Shown: piece after piece, positions 1 through 8,684 of the stretch
Position numbering within the stretch: the stretch's first letter is position 1
How the letters are laid out: each line of letters starts with the position of its first letter
NCBI GenBank assembly: GCA_027364735.1
Contig: DAHXOT010000019.1
Span: 1 to 64,000, forward strand
DNA from: Hydrotalea sp.
Lineage (GTDB): Bacteria; Bacteroidota; Bacteroidia; Chitinophagales; Chitinophagaceae
Length of the DNA stretch: 64,000 nt
Reading direction: 5' to 3'
The notes under the pieces: model-generated
What the model was told of the DNA's origin: nothing
The model's database searches: none
What the model saw: only the letters and a program-made list of their open reading frames with translations
Made by a program: the position numbers and the translations under genes

Positions 1-22
1 AATAAGTATCTCTATTCGTTAT

Positions 23-730
23 TTATAAATTCATTTTTCTTTTTTCCACCAACTCTTTAAGTATTTCTGGTTTTTTTTCTACCTGTCCTTGTACAATGGC
101 TTTTGGCCAAATAGCGCCAGTTGGGCAAGCATGCAGGCATTTTCCGCAAGATGTGCAAGTGGTTGATTGCCCCCATGGGGTATTAAAATCTGAAATAATT
201 CTTACCTGATTGCCTCTATTCATTACATCCCAATTAAATGCTCCTTCAATTTCTGCACAAGTTCTTACACAGCGTGTACACATAATGCATCTGTTATGGT
301 CTAATACGAACCATGCATGAGAAGTATCTACCTCGCAGGAAGGAAATAGATAAGGATACCTAATATGATCCATCCCTACTTTATAGCCTAATTTCTGTAA
401 TTCGCATTTGCCATTAGCTACACAAACAGAACATACATGGTTTCTCTCTGCAAAAAATAATTCGGTAGTAATTCGCTGATATTTTTTTATTTTTTCTGTT
501 TGTGTACGAATAACCATATTAGCTGCTACTTTAGTTGTACATGCAGGTAAAAGTTTATTAATGCCTTCTACTTCAACTAAACATAAACGGCAAGCACCTA
601 CATTTGAAACGCCTTCTAAATGGCACATGGTAAGCACTTCTATACCTACTTCTTTGCAGGCTTCTAAAATAGTGGTGTTGATAGCTATATCGTAAACTGT
701 ATCGTTAATAGTAATTTTAATAGTATTCAT
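23..730 (-). CDS. hoxU: HoxU-type diaphorase iron-sulfur subunit of bidirectional NAD-linked hydrogenase
   Basis: Electron-relay subunit expected to pass electrons between the HoxEF flavoprotein and the hydrogenase module in the cytoplasm. A plant-type [2Fe-2S] domain has C36, C47, C50 and C64. A His-Cys3 [4Fe-4S] site follows at H98, C100, C103 and C109, and then two ferredoxin-like clusters, C148/C151/C154/C158 and C192/C195/C198/C202. At 235 aa it has HoxU length and lacks the molybdopterin-like body of NuoG. It lies 11 bp behind hoxF in the same operon; hoxY/hoxH would be expected past the left edge, only 22 bp away. Without them, a diaphorase for another enzyme (for example formate dehydrogenase) cannot be excluded. 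Confidence 0.82.
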   Translation of the reverse strand: MNTIKITINDTVYDIAINTTILEACKEVGIEVLTMCHLEGVSNVGACRLCLVEVEGINKLLPACTTKVAANMVIRTQTEKIKKYQRITTELFFAERNHVCSVCVANGKCELQKLGYKVGMDHIRYPYLFPSCEVDTSHAWFVLDHNRCIMCTRCVRTCAEIEGAFNWDVMNRGNQVRIISDFNTPWGQSTTCTSCGKCLHACPTGAIWPKAIVQGQVEKKPEILKELVEKRKMNL

Positions 731-741
731 ACCAAAAACTA

Positions 742-2385
742 TTATGCTTTTTGAATTTTTTCTTCGTATTCGTTTCTAAAATATCGAAGGGTGCTTAATA
801 GCGGATTGGGTGCTGAAGCTCCTAATCCACATAAGCTTGTTTCTTTTACGTAAACGGCCAATTCTTCTAATCTTTCTAAATCAATTTTAGTTCCTTTGCC
901 ATCATTTATTTTCTTTATTAAATCGTGCATCATTTTAGTTCCAACACGGCAAGGAACACATTTTCCGCAGCTTTCATCCATACAGAATTCCATAAAAAAT
1001 CGGGCTACATCGACCATTTCGGTGTAATTATCCATAATAATTAATCCTCCCGATCCCATAATAGAACCAAGGTTGATTAATGATTCATAATCCATTTTTA
1101 CATCTATATGTTGTGCAGGGATGCAACCACCTGATGGTCCACCTGTTTGAGCGGCTTTAAATTCGTGATCATGCTGAATGCCTCCGCCAATATCGTAAAC
1201 AATTTCGTGAAGTGAAGTACCCATAGGCACTTCAATCAATCCGGAAATATTTATTTTACCTGCTAAAGCAAATACTTTGGTGCCGGCACTTTTAGGTGTA
1301 CCAATTTCGCTGTACCACTCGCCGCCATTATTAATAATTGGGGCAATGCCTGCAAAAGTTTCAACATTATTAATGAGTGTTGGTTTGCCCCATAACCCCG
1401 ATTCTGCGGGAAAAGGAGGGCGTGGACGAGGTGTACCTCGTTTACCCTCAATAGAAGCAATTAAAGCAGTTTCTTCGCCACACACAAATGCTCCGGCACC
1501 AATTCGAATTTCTATATCGAAAGAAAAATTGCTTCCTAAAATATTATTACCCAAAAGACCCATTTTTCGGGCTTGTTTAATGGCCAGTTCAAATCGTTTA
1601 ATGGCTAATGGATATTCACCTCGTATGTATGCAAAACCTTTATTGGCTCCTACGGCATAACCTGCTATAAGCATTCCTTCCAGTACTCTATGCGGGTTGC
1701 CCTCTAAAACACTTCTATCCATAAATGCACCGGGGTCGCCTTCATCGCCATTGCAAATAACATATTTCTGGTTACTAATGTATTTATAAACTGTTTCCCA
1801 TTTTAATCCTGTTGGATAACCGGCACCACCTCGTCCACGCATTCGACTATGTTTTATTTCGGCAATTACATCTTCCGAACTCATTTCAAATAATACTTTA
1901 TCTAAAGCTTTATAGCCATCATGCACCAAATAATCTTCTAATTTTTCGGGATTAATATCTCCACAATTTTTGAGTGTGATTTTTAATTGTTTTTTGAAAA
2001 AGGGATCTTCCTGTGCATTGATGAAAGCTTTTGTTCTGAAATTAGCAAATAGCAACATCTCTTCAATTGGTTTTTTATCAATGATTTGATTTTGTACTAT
2101 TGAAGCAATATTGGAACAATCTACTTTTTGATAAATAGTATGGTTGGGCTCAAACTTTATAAGTGGGCCTTGATTACATGGGCCCATACATCCGGTTGGA
2201 ACTATTTCAATTTCATTTTCTAATTCTCTTTGTTTAATTTCTTCTTGTAGTTTTTTTAAAACTTCTTCCGAGCCAGAAGAAATGCAACCGGCACCACAAC
2301 AAACATGTATTTTATATTTGTATTTATTATTTTCTTCTTTTGCTTTTTCAGCGTAAATAATTGTTTGTAAATCTTTTCTGTTCAT
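742..2385 (-). CDS. hoxF: HoxF-type NADH-binding flavoprotein subunit (NuoF family)
   Basis: FMN- and NAD(H)-binding subunit of the diaphorase module. A thioredoxin-like [2Fe-2S] domain is fused at the N terminus (CCGAGC and GCMGPC near residues 29-70). The NuoF core follows, with the FMN loop [14 protein letters not shown], the NADH loop GDEGDPGAF, an SLBB region and the [4Fe-4S] site [10 protein letters not shown] plus a distal Cys near the end. The 547-aa length fits HoxF; the C-terminal double ferredoxin of bifurcating HydB proteins is absent. The start codon overlaps the hoxE stop by one base (TAATG), implying translational coupling. Confidence 0.88.
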   Translation of the reverse strand: MNRKDLQTIIYAEKAKEENNKYKYKIHVCCGAGCISSGSEEVLKKLQEEIKQRELENEIEIVPTGCMGPCNQGPLIKFEPNHTIYQKVDCSNIASIVQNQIIDKKPIEEMLLFANFRTKAFINAQEDPFFKKQLKITLKNCGDINPEKLEDYLVHDGYKALDKVLFEMSSEDVIAEIKHSRMRGRGGAGYPTGLKWETVYKYISNQKYVICNGDEGDPGAFMDRSVLEGNPHRVLEGMLIAGYAVGANKGFAYIRGEYPLAIKRFELAIKQARKMGLLGNNILGSNFSFDIEIRIGAGAFVCGEETALIASIEGKRGTPRPRPPFPAESGLWGKPTLINNVETFAGIAPIINNGGEWYSEIGTPKSAGTKVFALAGKINISGLIEVPMGTSLHEIVYDIGGGIQHDHEFKAAQTGGPSGGCIPAQHIDVKMDYESLINLGSIMGSGGLIIMDNYTEMVDVARFFMEFCMDESCGKCVPCRVGTKMMHDLIKKINDGKGTKIDLERLEELAVYVKETSLCGLGASAPNPLLSTLRYFRNEYEEKIQKA

Positions 2386-2891
2386 TATTTACCAATTTTA
2401 GCGTTGATTTTCGAAACAATTTCTGTAGCATTTACTTTTGCTTGCACTTCATTATCTAATACTACGGCTGGTGCCAAACCACAAGCACCAATGCATCTTG
2501 CTACTTGAATACCTAATTTATTATTATCGGTAACTTCTCCGGGTTTAAGTTGAAAGTGTTTTTCAATTTCATTTAAAATTTGTTGTGCACCTTTTACATA
2601 ACAGGCTGTTCCGGTACAAACTAAGCAGGTATGTTCTCCTTTTGATTTTAGTGAAAAAAAATGGTAAAAACTTACTGTTGAAAAAACTCTGGAAGGAGGT
2701 AAGTGCAATTCTTTGCTTATGTGTTGCAAAATAGTTAATGGTAGGTAGCCATAAGCATTTTGAGCTGTGTGTAAAACTTCTATTAATGCATCGGGTTTGT
2801 AATTTTCTTTTTTTATTTTGGCGTTAATAAGTTTTAAGCGAGGATCTATTTTTGGTATTGTAGCGGTTAGTTCGGTTGTATCATTTTTCAT
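2385..2891 (-). CDS. hoxE: HoxE/NuoE-type [2Fe-2S] thioredoxin-like subunit
   Basis: First gene of the diaphorase operon. The protein has an N-terminal helical region and a thioredoxin-like domain whose [2Fe-2S] ligands are visible as CTGTAC around residue 105 and CIGACGLAP around residue 145. It pairs with HoxF to form the NAD(H)-oxidising entry point. At 168 aa the length is normal for HoxE/NuoE. No clear TTG-N19-TAnnTTTG promoter was found upstream; the upstream region holds the large inverted repeat listed separately. Confidence 0.86.
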   Translation of the reverse strand: MKNDTTELTATIPKIDPRLKLINAKIKKENYKPDALIEVLHTAQNAYGYLPLTILQHISKELHLPPSRVFSTVSFYHFFSLKSKGEHTCLVCTGTACYVKGAQQILNEIEKHFQLKPGEVTDNNKLGIQVARCIGACGLAPAVVLDNEVQAKVNATEIVSKINAKIGK

Positions 2892-2895
2892 AAAT

Positions 2896-2973
2896 AGGCT
2901 TTAAAAGTGAAGCATAATAATAGAAGAATTTTAAACCAATTTGTAGTGTAAAATTATTATGCATTTAAAGCCT
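2896..2973. repeat. interrupted inverted repeat upstream of hoxE
   Basis: Two nested perfect 10-bp arms are present: AGGCTTTAAA (2896-2905) with TTTAAAGCCT (2964-2973), and GCATAATAAT (2912-2921) with ATTATTATGC (2953-2962). The whole structure ends only a few bases before the hoxE start codon, so it would lie in the promoter or 5' leader of the hydrogenase operon. It may be an operator or an RNA hairpin; there is no T-run to make it a terminator. Confidence 0.5.
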
Positions 2974-3053
2974 TAAACAATGATAATAGTCAGCAAATGC
3001 GACTTATGTTACAAAAAGAAATTAATAGTTAAACATTGAATTTGTATAATAGA

Positions 3054-3086
3054 AAAAGCCTTTTCAAGAAGTTTGAAAAGGCTTTT
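3054..3086 (-). terminator. intrinsic terminator of the DUF2911 gene
   Basis: A perfect 14-bp stem, 3054-3067 with 3073-3086, closes a 5-nt loop. Read leftward it is followed by a U-rich tail. It lies 20 bp beyond the stop of the leftward gene that ends at 3106. Confidence 0.85.
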
Positions 3087-3105
3087 AGTTGTAAAGTATT
3101 ACTTT

Positions 3106-3945
3106 TTATAATTTAGCTATTAGTTCTTTAGCCATTCTAATATAATCTTGATTTTTTTGTTCTGTAGCTAATGCAATAACTTTTTCTGCATCGGCTTTTG
3201 CATCAACTTTATTGCCTTGTTCTTTTTCAATTTTAGCTTTTAATAGAAATATCCAATAAGCTTTTGCATTGGCATTGGCAGCTTTAGTAGCATTAGATAA
3301 TGCTTCGTTTAAATTTTTATCCCATTCAAAATAAAAATTTGCTGCAGCATAATACACATTAGGCGAAACATTATCGGCCGATAATGCTTTTTTAATAGAG
3401 TTGCTAATTTTTTCTTTTATGTTGGTAGTAATAGGAACTTTTACGGTAGTGTTGCCCCATATTAATTCTAATTCGCAGCTTTCTGGTTTAATATTGGCAA
3501 TTTGCATGGTAAATGTTTCGGTAGCTTCTTTTGACTTTTCTGCTGGTACAGTTACTCGAAATACATCATCATTTTCGGTATATTCTGTACCCCATTTACT
3601 TGCATCTTTATTAAGAATTACGGTCCATGTTGTTTTACCCGGAATGGTATACAATGCGTAAGTACCGCTATCTAAACTTTTACCGCCAAAAGTTACTTCA
3701 TCGGTAAATTTTATTTTTGTAGCAGCATTAGCGCCGGTTCTCCATACTTTTCCTAATGGTGCTAATTCACTATTGTCTTTAAAAACAGTTCTTCCTTTTA
3801 ATGATGGACGAGAATATACCAATTCTATTTTTCCTAAGCCAAAATCTTGTGTAACAGATTGAGTTGGGCTTGGAGCAGGCATTTTGATTTGAGCCTGAAG
3901 AGAAAAACTACAAACAGTTAATGCAACTAAAAGCATTTGTTTCAT
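3106..3945 (-). CDS. DUF2911 family secreted protein with C-terminal helical repeats
   Basis: A signal peptide of about 18 residues ends in LQAQ, so the protein is exported. A DUF2911 beta-rich domain follows (about residues 20-170), with the family pattern S-R-P-S-x-K-GR and V-W-R-x-G-A-N-x-x-T. The C-terminal 100 residues are alpha-helical and TPR-like. DUF2911 is common in Bacteroidota but its function is unknown. The gene is monocistronic, with a strong promoter at 3966-3995 and a terminator at 3054-3086. No catalytic residues are recognisable. Confidence 0.85.
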   Translation of the reverse strand: MKQMLLVALTVCSFSLQAQIKMPAPSPTQSVTQDFGLGKIELVYSRPSLKGRTVFKDNSELAPLGKVWRTGANAATKIKFTDEVTFGGKSLDSGTYALYTIPGKTTWTVILNKDASKWGTEYTENDDVFRVTVPAEKSKEATETFTMQIANIKPESCELELIWGNTTVKVPITTNIKEKISNSIKKALSADNVSPNVYYAAANFYFEWDKNLNEALSNATKAANANAKAYWIFLLKAKIEKEQGNKVDAKADAEKVIALATEQKNQDYIRMAKELIAKL

Positions 3946-3965
3946 ACGTAAATTATTTTGAAATA

Positions 3966-3995
3966 CAAACCTATAACAACATTTTAGTTACACAA
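3966..3995 (-). promoter_or_regulatory. Bacteroidota-type promoter for the DUF2911 gene
   Basis: Read leftward, TTG (3993-3995), a 19-bp spacer, then TAGGTTTG (3966-3973). This is a perfect match to the TTG / TAnnTTTG housekeeping promoter. The start codon follows about 20 bp later. Confidence 0.75.
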
Positions 3996-4026
3996 ATGTT
4001 TTATGAGGAACGGAAAGAAAAATATT

Positions 4027-4929
4027 TTATTTTTTAAATGCCGGATGAAATTGTTGAAGTGTTGTTCGCAAAAAATCTCTATCCAGATGGGTATAAATTT
4101 CGGTAGTAGTAATACTTTCGTGTCCTAACATTTCTTGCACTGCTCTTAAATCGGCTCCACCTTCTATTAAGTGTGTAGCAAAAGAATGACGGAAAGTATG
4201 TGGTGAAATATTTTTAGTAATGCCGGCTTTAGAAGCTACATCTTTAATAATGTAAAAAATCATTATTCTCGATAAATTTTTTCCATGTTTATTTAAAAAT
4301 AAAATGTCTTCGAAGCCATTTTGAATAGTTTGATGTACGCGAATATTTTGTTTGTATAAGTTAATATATTTAATTGCATCTGTACCAATGGGTATTAATC
4401 TCTCTTTATTTCCTTTGCCTATTACTCTAATAAATCCTACATCTGTATATAAGCAACTTATTTTTAAATTTATTACTTCACTAACGCGTAAACCACAGCT
4501 ATACATGGTTTCTAATATGGCTCTATTTCTTCCTCCATCTGGCTTGCTTAAATCTATTTGTGTAATAATATTTTCAATTTCGTGAAAAGATAATACATCG
4601 GGTAATTTTCTTTTTGTTTTAGGAACATCCAATAAAGCCGAGGGGTCTGCAGTAATAATTTGTTCTATTAAACAATATTTATAAAAACTTCTTATTCCAG
4701 AAATAATTCTTGCTTGCGAGGTAGCAATTAGTCCTAATTCGCCTATCCATTGTATAAAGCGTTGCAAATCGGCTAATACAATTTCGTTGGGTGCTTTAAT
4801 ATTATTTTCGTTTTGTAGAAATTGAGTAAGTTTATCAACATCTCGCATGTATCCCTCAACCGAGTTTTCGCTAAGTGATTTTTCTAATTGTAGCCAAGCT
4901 TTAAAACCTTTTTTATAACTGTTCCACAT
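4027..4929 (-). CDS. xerD: XerC/XerD-type tyrosine recombinase
   Basis: Site-specific recombinase, probably resolving chromosome dimers at dif. The 300-aa protein has an N-terminal SAM-like DNA-binding domain (about 1-95) and a C-terminal catalytic domain. The catalytic set is visible: Arg in CGLRVSE, the HTFRHSFATHL block, His in MLGHESI, and the nucleophile Tyr in TTEIYTHLD. Length and sequence fit a housekeeping Xer protein rather than a phage integrase. It is a lone gene with no mobile-element neighbours. XerC versus XerD cannot be decided without the second paralog. Confidence 0.85.
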   Translation of the reverse strand: MWNSYKKGFKAWLQLEKSLSENSVEGYMRDVDKLTQFLQNENNIKAPNEIVLADLQRFIQWIGELGLIATSQARIISGIRSFYKYCLIEQIITADPSALLDVPKTKRKLPDVLSFHEIENIITQIDLSKPDGGRNRAILETMYSCGLRVSEVINLKISCLYTDVGFIRVIGKGNKERLIPIGTDAIKYINLYKQNIRVHQTIQNGFEDILFLNKHGKNLSRIMIFYIIKDVASKAGITKNISPHTFRHSFATHLIEGGADLRAVQEMLGHESITTTEIYTHLDRDFLRTTLQQFHPAFKK

Positions 4930-5063
4930 TTGTTGTATTTTCTATAGATATTTATAAGTGGATAATTTTAGTGAATATTTTTTATACTTAATTTTTTTCA
5001 TTTCGTTTATATTCGTTTTTTCAGTGCCAATATTACATTATCTATATTCAATTTAAAACAAAA

Positions 5064-5564
5064 ATGCTAGCAATTAATATTCGTTCTTTTAAACAAAAAG
5101 TAAGGCATCATCAAAAAGCGTTTAAAAAATATTTAAGTAAGTTAGAAAAAAATCCGCCAAAAGGGTTACATAAAAAAATTGAGTTAATTGATGCGGAAGT
5201 ATGGAAAGAAACAGATTGTTTAAGTTGTGCCAATTGCTGTAAAACTATGACTCCTACTTTTACAACAAAAGATATGAAACGTATTGCTGATTATTTAAAC
5301 ATGCCGGTACAAGAATTTAAAGATACATGGCTGTATTATGATAAAAAAGATAAGGATTGGATGAATAAAAAACAACCTTGTCAATTTTTAAATAGTAAAA
5401 CCAATATGTGCAGCATTTATGAGGTTCGACCGGGCGATTGTGCAGGGTTTCCTCATTTAACAAAAAAGAAAGTGGTAGATTATATTCATGTTCATCAGCA
5501 AAATATAGCTTATTGCCCGGCTACTTATAAAATGGTAGAAAAAATGATAAGTAGCATTCATTAA
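5064..5564 (+). CDS. YkgJ-type cysteine-cluster protein
   Basis: A putative metal-binding protein of the CxxCxxCC family. The cysteines occur as CLSCANCC near residue 53 and again as CQFL, CSIYE and PGDC between about 113 and 135, which together can chelate zinc or an iron-sulfur cluster. The N terminus is strongly basic. Its biochemical role is not established. The NIPSNAP gene follows 33 bp later on the same strand and may be cotranscribed. Confidence 0.8.
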   Translation: MLAINIRSFKQKVRHHQKAFKKYLSKLEKNPPKGLHKKIELIDAEVWKETDCLSCANCCKTMTPTFTTKDMKRIADYLNMPVQEFKDTWLYYDKKDKDWMNKKQPCQFLNSKTNMCSIYEVRPGDCAGFPHLTKKKVVDYIHVHQQNIAYCPATYKMVEKMISSIH

Positions 5565-5597
5565 AATTTAACCAATTGTATAACCAAAAAATGAAGC

Positions 5598-6374
5598 ATG
5601 AGAAAAATAATTTTTTTTGCATTTTTCATTACAATATCATTTCAGCTTTTTTCTCAGAAAAATAGCAAGCAAGAATACTATCTTATTAAAATATATCATT
5701 GCACCGATGTACGTCAAATTAAAAATATTGAAGAGTATGTTGGAAAAGAGCTTATTCCTTTTTTGCATCGCTCTCAAGTAGAGCGAGTTGGTGTATTTAT
5801 GCCTATTGATAATGATACGCTGCAAGATAAAAAATTATATGTATGGATGCCGCTTGCACAACTTGACATATTGGAAAATATTGAAAAAAGGTTTACGGCA
5901 ATTAGTCCTTTTAGCAACAATGCGTTGGTGCATCTCGATAGTAATTACAATAAAGCACCTTATGATAGAATAGAAACTATGCTAACTGTTGCTTTTAGTT
6001 ATATGCCACATTATGTTTTAAATACTACCATTACTAAATCGGTTGATAATATTTATGAGTGGAGAAGTTATGAAAGTGCAACGGAAAACTTGCATTTGCG
6101 TAAAGTAGATATGTTTAATGATGGAGGAGAAATAAGCTTATTTAAAAAACTACATTTTAATGCCGCATTTTATTCTCGTGTAATTATTGGAGCAAGGATG
6201 CCTAATTTGATATATATGACACGTTTTCAAAACAAAGCAGATAGAGATGCCCATTGGAGTATATTTGGAAATGATGCTGAATGGAAAAGAATATCTGCTT
6301 TGCCACAATATGCCAATGCAATTAATAAGTTGGATATTACGCTGTTAAAGGCATCTGCATATAGCGAGTTATAA
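5598..6374 (+). CDS. NIPSNAP family secreted protein
   Basis: An N-terminal signal peptide (MRKIIFFAFFITISFQLFSQ) shows export. The mature protein has two ferredoxin-like NIPSNAP repeats, the second ending in a stretch containing HWSIFGNDAEWK. Bacterial NIPSNAP proteins have no agreed function; those with signal peptides are frequent in Bacteroidota. It sits behind the YkgJ-type gene and converges with yraN. Confidence 0.75.
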   Translation: MRKIIFFAFFITISFQLFSQKNSKQEYYLIKIYHCTDVRQIKNIEEYVGKELIPFLHRSQVERVGVFMPIDNDTLQDKKLYVWMPLAQLDILENIEKRFTAISPFSNNALVHLDSNYNKAPYDRIETMLTVAFSYMPHYVLNTTITKSVDNIYEWRSYESATENLHLRKVDMFNDGGEISLFKKLHFNAAFYSRVIIGARMPNLIYMTRFQNKADRDAHWSIFGNDAEWKRISALPQYANAINKLDITLLKASAYSEL

Positions 6375-6394
6375 GCTATTAAATAAAAAGTGAG

Positions 6395-6763
6395 TTAAAA
6401 ATAAACATCTTCAATAAATAAAATTTCGGAGGCAACAGTATTTTTTAATGTAATTGCTATTACATCAAATACAATATTTTTCCATTCACAATGCTGGAGT
6501 AAATATTCAGAAGCTGCATTTTTTAATGCATTCATTTTAGTTTCGTTAATACTTTCTTCCGGTTTGCCAAAGCGTTCATTGGTTCTTGTTTTTACTTCAA
6601 TAAAATGCAATAAATTACCTTTAGAAGCTATAATATCTATTTCCCAATATTTATATCTCCAATTTCGTTCTATAATTGTAAATCCATGCAGTAAAAGATA
6701 GTCTGTTGCAATATTTTCTCCTTTAATGCCTGTATCTTTATTGTGCTTATTGTGATGTTGCAT
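6395..6763 (-). CDS. YraN family endonuclease-like protein (UPF0102)
   Basis: A small restriction-endonuclease-fold protein of 122 aa. The conserved core reads G-E-x-x-A-x-x-Y-L near the N terminus, then the motif E-I-D-I-I-A and F-I-E-V-K-T-R, the E/D...ExK pattern of PD-(D/E)xK nucleases. Family members are widespread but poorly characterised. Divergent from manA, with 18 bp between start codons, so the two promoters must lie partly inside the coding regions. Confidence 0.82.
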   Translation of the reverse strand: MQHHNKHNKDTGIKGENIATDYLLLHGFTIIERNWRYKYWEIDIIASKGNLLHFIEVKTRTNERFGKPEESINETKMNALKNAASEYLLQHCEWKNIVFDVIAITLKNTVASEILFIEDVYF

Positions 6764-6781
6764 TATAAAATAATATAGGAT

Positions 6782-7996
6782 ATGAATTTACAACGTAAGA
6801 TTTATAAATTGAAAGGTAAAATACAGCATTATGCTTGGGGTGGATATAATTATATTCCCAATTTGCTTGCAATTAAAAGCGATGTATCTCAGCCTTATGC
6901 TGAATATTGGATGGGAGCTCATCCATCGGCATCTTCAGAATTACTGGTAGATGAAAATGATGTTTCATTATATCAACTTATTCAACAATATCCTTCAGAA
7001 ATAATTTCTGAAAAAGTATTTAAGCAGTTTGGCGAGTTACCCTATTTATTAAAAATATTAGATGTAAAAGATATGCTAAGCATTCAAGTACATCCTACTA
7101 AATCTGCTGCTGTTAAAGGTTTTGAAGAAGAAGAAGCTGCCGGAATACCTATTAATGCACCATATCGTAATTACAAAGATAAAAATCATAAACCCGAAAT
7201 AATGGTTGCTTTAAGTGAATTTTGGTTATTGCATGGATTTAAGCACCCATATAAAGTAGAAAAAATTTTAGAAGATATATATGAGTTTAATATTCTATTG
7301 CCATTATATCGAAAACAAGGATTAAAGGCACTATATCAGTTTGTAATGGAAATGAATCAAGATGAGATTGATACAATGCTTATTCATTTAGTAAAAAATG
7401 AAATTAGAAAGAAAGACGCCGGTGAATTAACAAAAGCGAATGAAGGGTGGTGGGTATGTAAATTATTTGAAGGTAATAAACCTATTAAAAACGTAGACAG
7501 AGGAATTTTTTCTATTTACTTTTTTAATATTGTAAAAGTAGAAAAAGGAGAAGCTATATTTCAAGGAGCCGGCATACCGCATGCTTACTTAGAAGGACAA
7601 AATGTAGAGCTAATGGCTAATAGTGATAATGTATTGCGTGGCGGATTAACCCCTAAGCATATTGATGTGCCCGAATTAATGAAACATATTTTGTTTGAAG
7701 GTATTAAACCTAATATCCTTAAGGGAAATGATGTGGGAGTGGGAGGCGAAAAAAATTATCCTTGTCCTGTGCCCGATTTTGGTATTAATAAAATAGAATT
7801 ACAAGCTACTAATTATGGCTCCCTATCTTCATCATTTGAAATAATTATTGCAATTGAGGGAGGGTGCATTGTGAATGCCAATACCGATAATATAGTTATA
7901 AAACGGGGAGAAGCTGTAGCTATTTTGCCCAATACGCATTATAGCATCAATTCATCGGGTCATTGTTTATTATTTAAGGCTTTTGTACCTTCGTAA
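6782..7996 (+). CDS. manA: class I mannose-6-phosphate isomerase
   Basis: Interconverts fructose-6-phosphate and mannose-6-phosphate, feeding GDP-mannose and glycan synthesis. It is a zinc-dependent cupin enzyme of 404 aa. Recognisable elements are the N-terminal YAWGG, the metal-site IQVHPT, the Glu in K-P-E-I-M-V-A, and the second-half active-site block G-I-P-H-A-Y...N-V-E-L-M-A-N-S-D-N-V-L-R-G-G-L-T-P-K-H. The C-terminal cupin ends normally. The next gene has its own promoter that starts inside the manA-downstream spacer. Confidence 0.93.
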   Translation: MNLQRKIYKLKGKIQHYAWGGYNYIPNLLAIKSDVSQPYAEYWMGAHPSASSELLVDENDVSLYQLIQQYPSEIISEKVFKQFGELPYLLKILDVKDMLSIQVHPTKSAAVKGFEEEEAAGIPINAPYRNYKDKNHKPEIMVALSEFWLLHGFKHPYKVEKILEDIYEFNILLPLYRKQGLKALYQFVMEMNQDEIDTMLIHLVKNEIRKKDAGELTKANEGWWVCKLFEGNKPIKNVDRGIFSIYFFNIVKVEKGEAIFQGAGIPHAYLEGQNVELMANSDNVLRGGLTPKHIDVPELMKHILFEGIKPNILKGNDVGVGGEKNYPCPVPDFGINKIELQATNYGSLSSSFEIIIAIEGGCIVNANTDNIVIKRGEAVAILPNTHYSINSSGHCLLFKAFVPS

Positions 7997-8020
7997 TTCA
8001 CATATTGAGGAAAATAGAAC

Positions 8021-8050
8021 TTGGGCAAATGCCTTTTACAACTATTTTTG
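8021..8050 (+). promoter_or_regulatory. Bacteroidota-type promoter for the DUF6580-like gene
   Basis: TTG (8021-8023), a 19-bp spacer and TATTTTTG (8043-8050). Transcription should start near 8055, which puts the TTG codon at 8005 upstream of the mRNA and supports the ATG at 8068 as the real start. Confidence 0.75.
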
Positions 8051-8067
8051 CTTTAAATAACATTGAA

Positions 8068-8637
8068 ATGAAATTAAACGGACGACTTTTATTATTTGCC
8101 TCTTTATTAGTAGTGTTGGCAACAGCATCAAAATTATTTTTTGCTCCTAAAATAGAATGGAGTGGATTTTCGCCCATAATTGCAATTGCTTTGTTTTCGG
8201 GCATGGTGGTTGGAAATAAACGAAAATCTTTTTTATATCCTTTAGTAGCTTTATTTTTAAGCGATGTAATTATACAAATATTTTATGTAACAAATTTGTT
8301 TCCTTTTGCCGGTTTTTATTCTTTTCAACTTTTAAATTATTTTCTATTATTAATTTCGGTGTTTATTGGTTGGGCTTTAAAAGGGAATAATTATATAAAA
8401 ATTATTTCTGGTGTATTTCTTTCACCTACCATATTTTTTATTATCTCTAATTTCTTTGTTTGGGCCACACATGGTGGTTATAACAGAGTAATGAATTTTG
8501 GTGGATTAATACAATGTTTTGTAGATGGAATGCCTTTCTATAAAAATTCTTTAGTTGCTACGGTTATATACATTCCTGTTTTAATTGGCTTGTATAATTA
8601 TGTGGTAGAAAAAAGTTATAGGGTAACGCTAAAATAA
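8068..8637 (+). CDS. DUF6580-like integral membrane protein
   Basis: A 189-aa hydrophobic protein with about five membrane segments. The pattern W-S-G-F-S-P-I-I-A-I-A-L-F-S-G and a loop with W-A-T-H-G resemble DUF6580 membrane proteins of Bacteroidota, whose arrangement recalls ECF-type substrate-binding components; the substrate is unknown. The reading frame extends upstream to a TTG at 8005, but the promoter at 8021-8050 and the typical MKLNGRLLLF opening favour the ATG at 8068. A terminator follows. Confidence 0.72.
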   Translation: MKLNGRLLLFASLLVVLATASKLFFAPKIEWSGFSPIIAIALFSGMVVGNKRKSFLYPLVALFLSDVIIQIFYVTNLFPFAGFYSFQLLNYFLLLISVFIGWALKGNNYIKIISGVFLSPTIFFIISNFFVWATHGGYNRVMNFGGLIQCFVDGMPFYKNSLVATVIYIPVLIGLYNYVVEKSYRVTLK

Positions 8638-8655
8638 AATAATGGCAGTAAGTAT

Positions 8656-8684
8656 AAAAAAACATCTTTTTAGATGTTTTTTTT
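8656..8684. terminator. bidirectional intrinsic terminator
   Basis: The stem AAAAAACATCT / AGATGTTTTTT has a 4-nt TTTT loop and T-runs on both strands. It serves the rightward DUF6580-like gene and the leftward rnhA, whose stop codon touches the stem. Confidence 0.8.

Noticed and set aside
23-730. NuoG of respiratory complex I
   Set aside because: The protein stops after the ferredoxin clusters at 235 aa and no other nuo genes are adjacent; NuoG is normally several times longer.
1277-1660. 127-aa rightward frame opposite hoxF
   Set aside because: Antisense shadow of a conserved gene with no recognisable domain; the same holds for the other long antisense frames, for example at 31436-31867 and 27094-27462.
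4027-4929. XerD-like protein as integrase of the tRNA-Lys insertion
   Set aside because: It is 53 kb away and has the length and motifs of a housekeeping Xer recombinase.
8005-8067. TTG start 63 bp upstream for the DUF6580-like protein
   Set aside because: The promoter at 8021-8050 lies downstream of the TTG, so this codon would not be transcribed.
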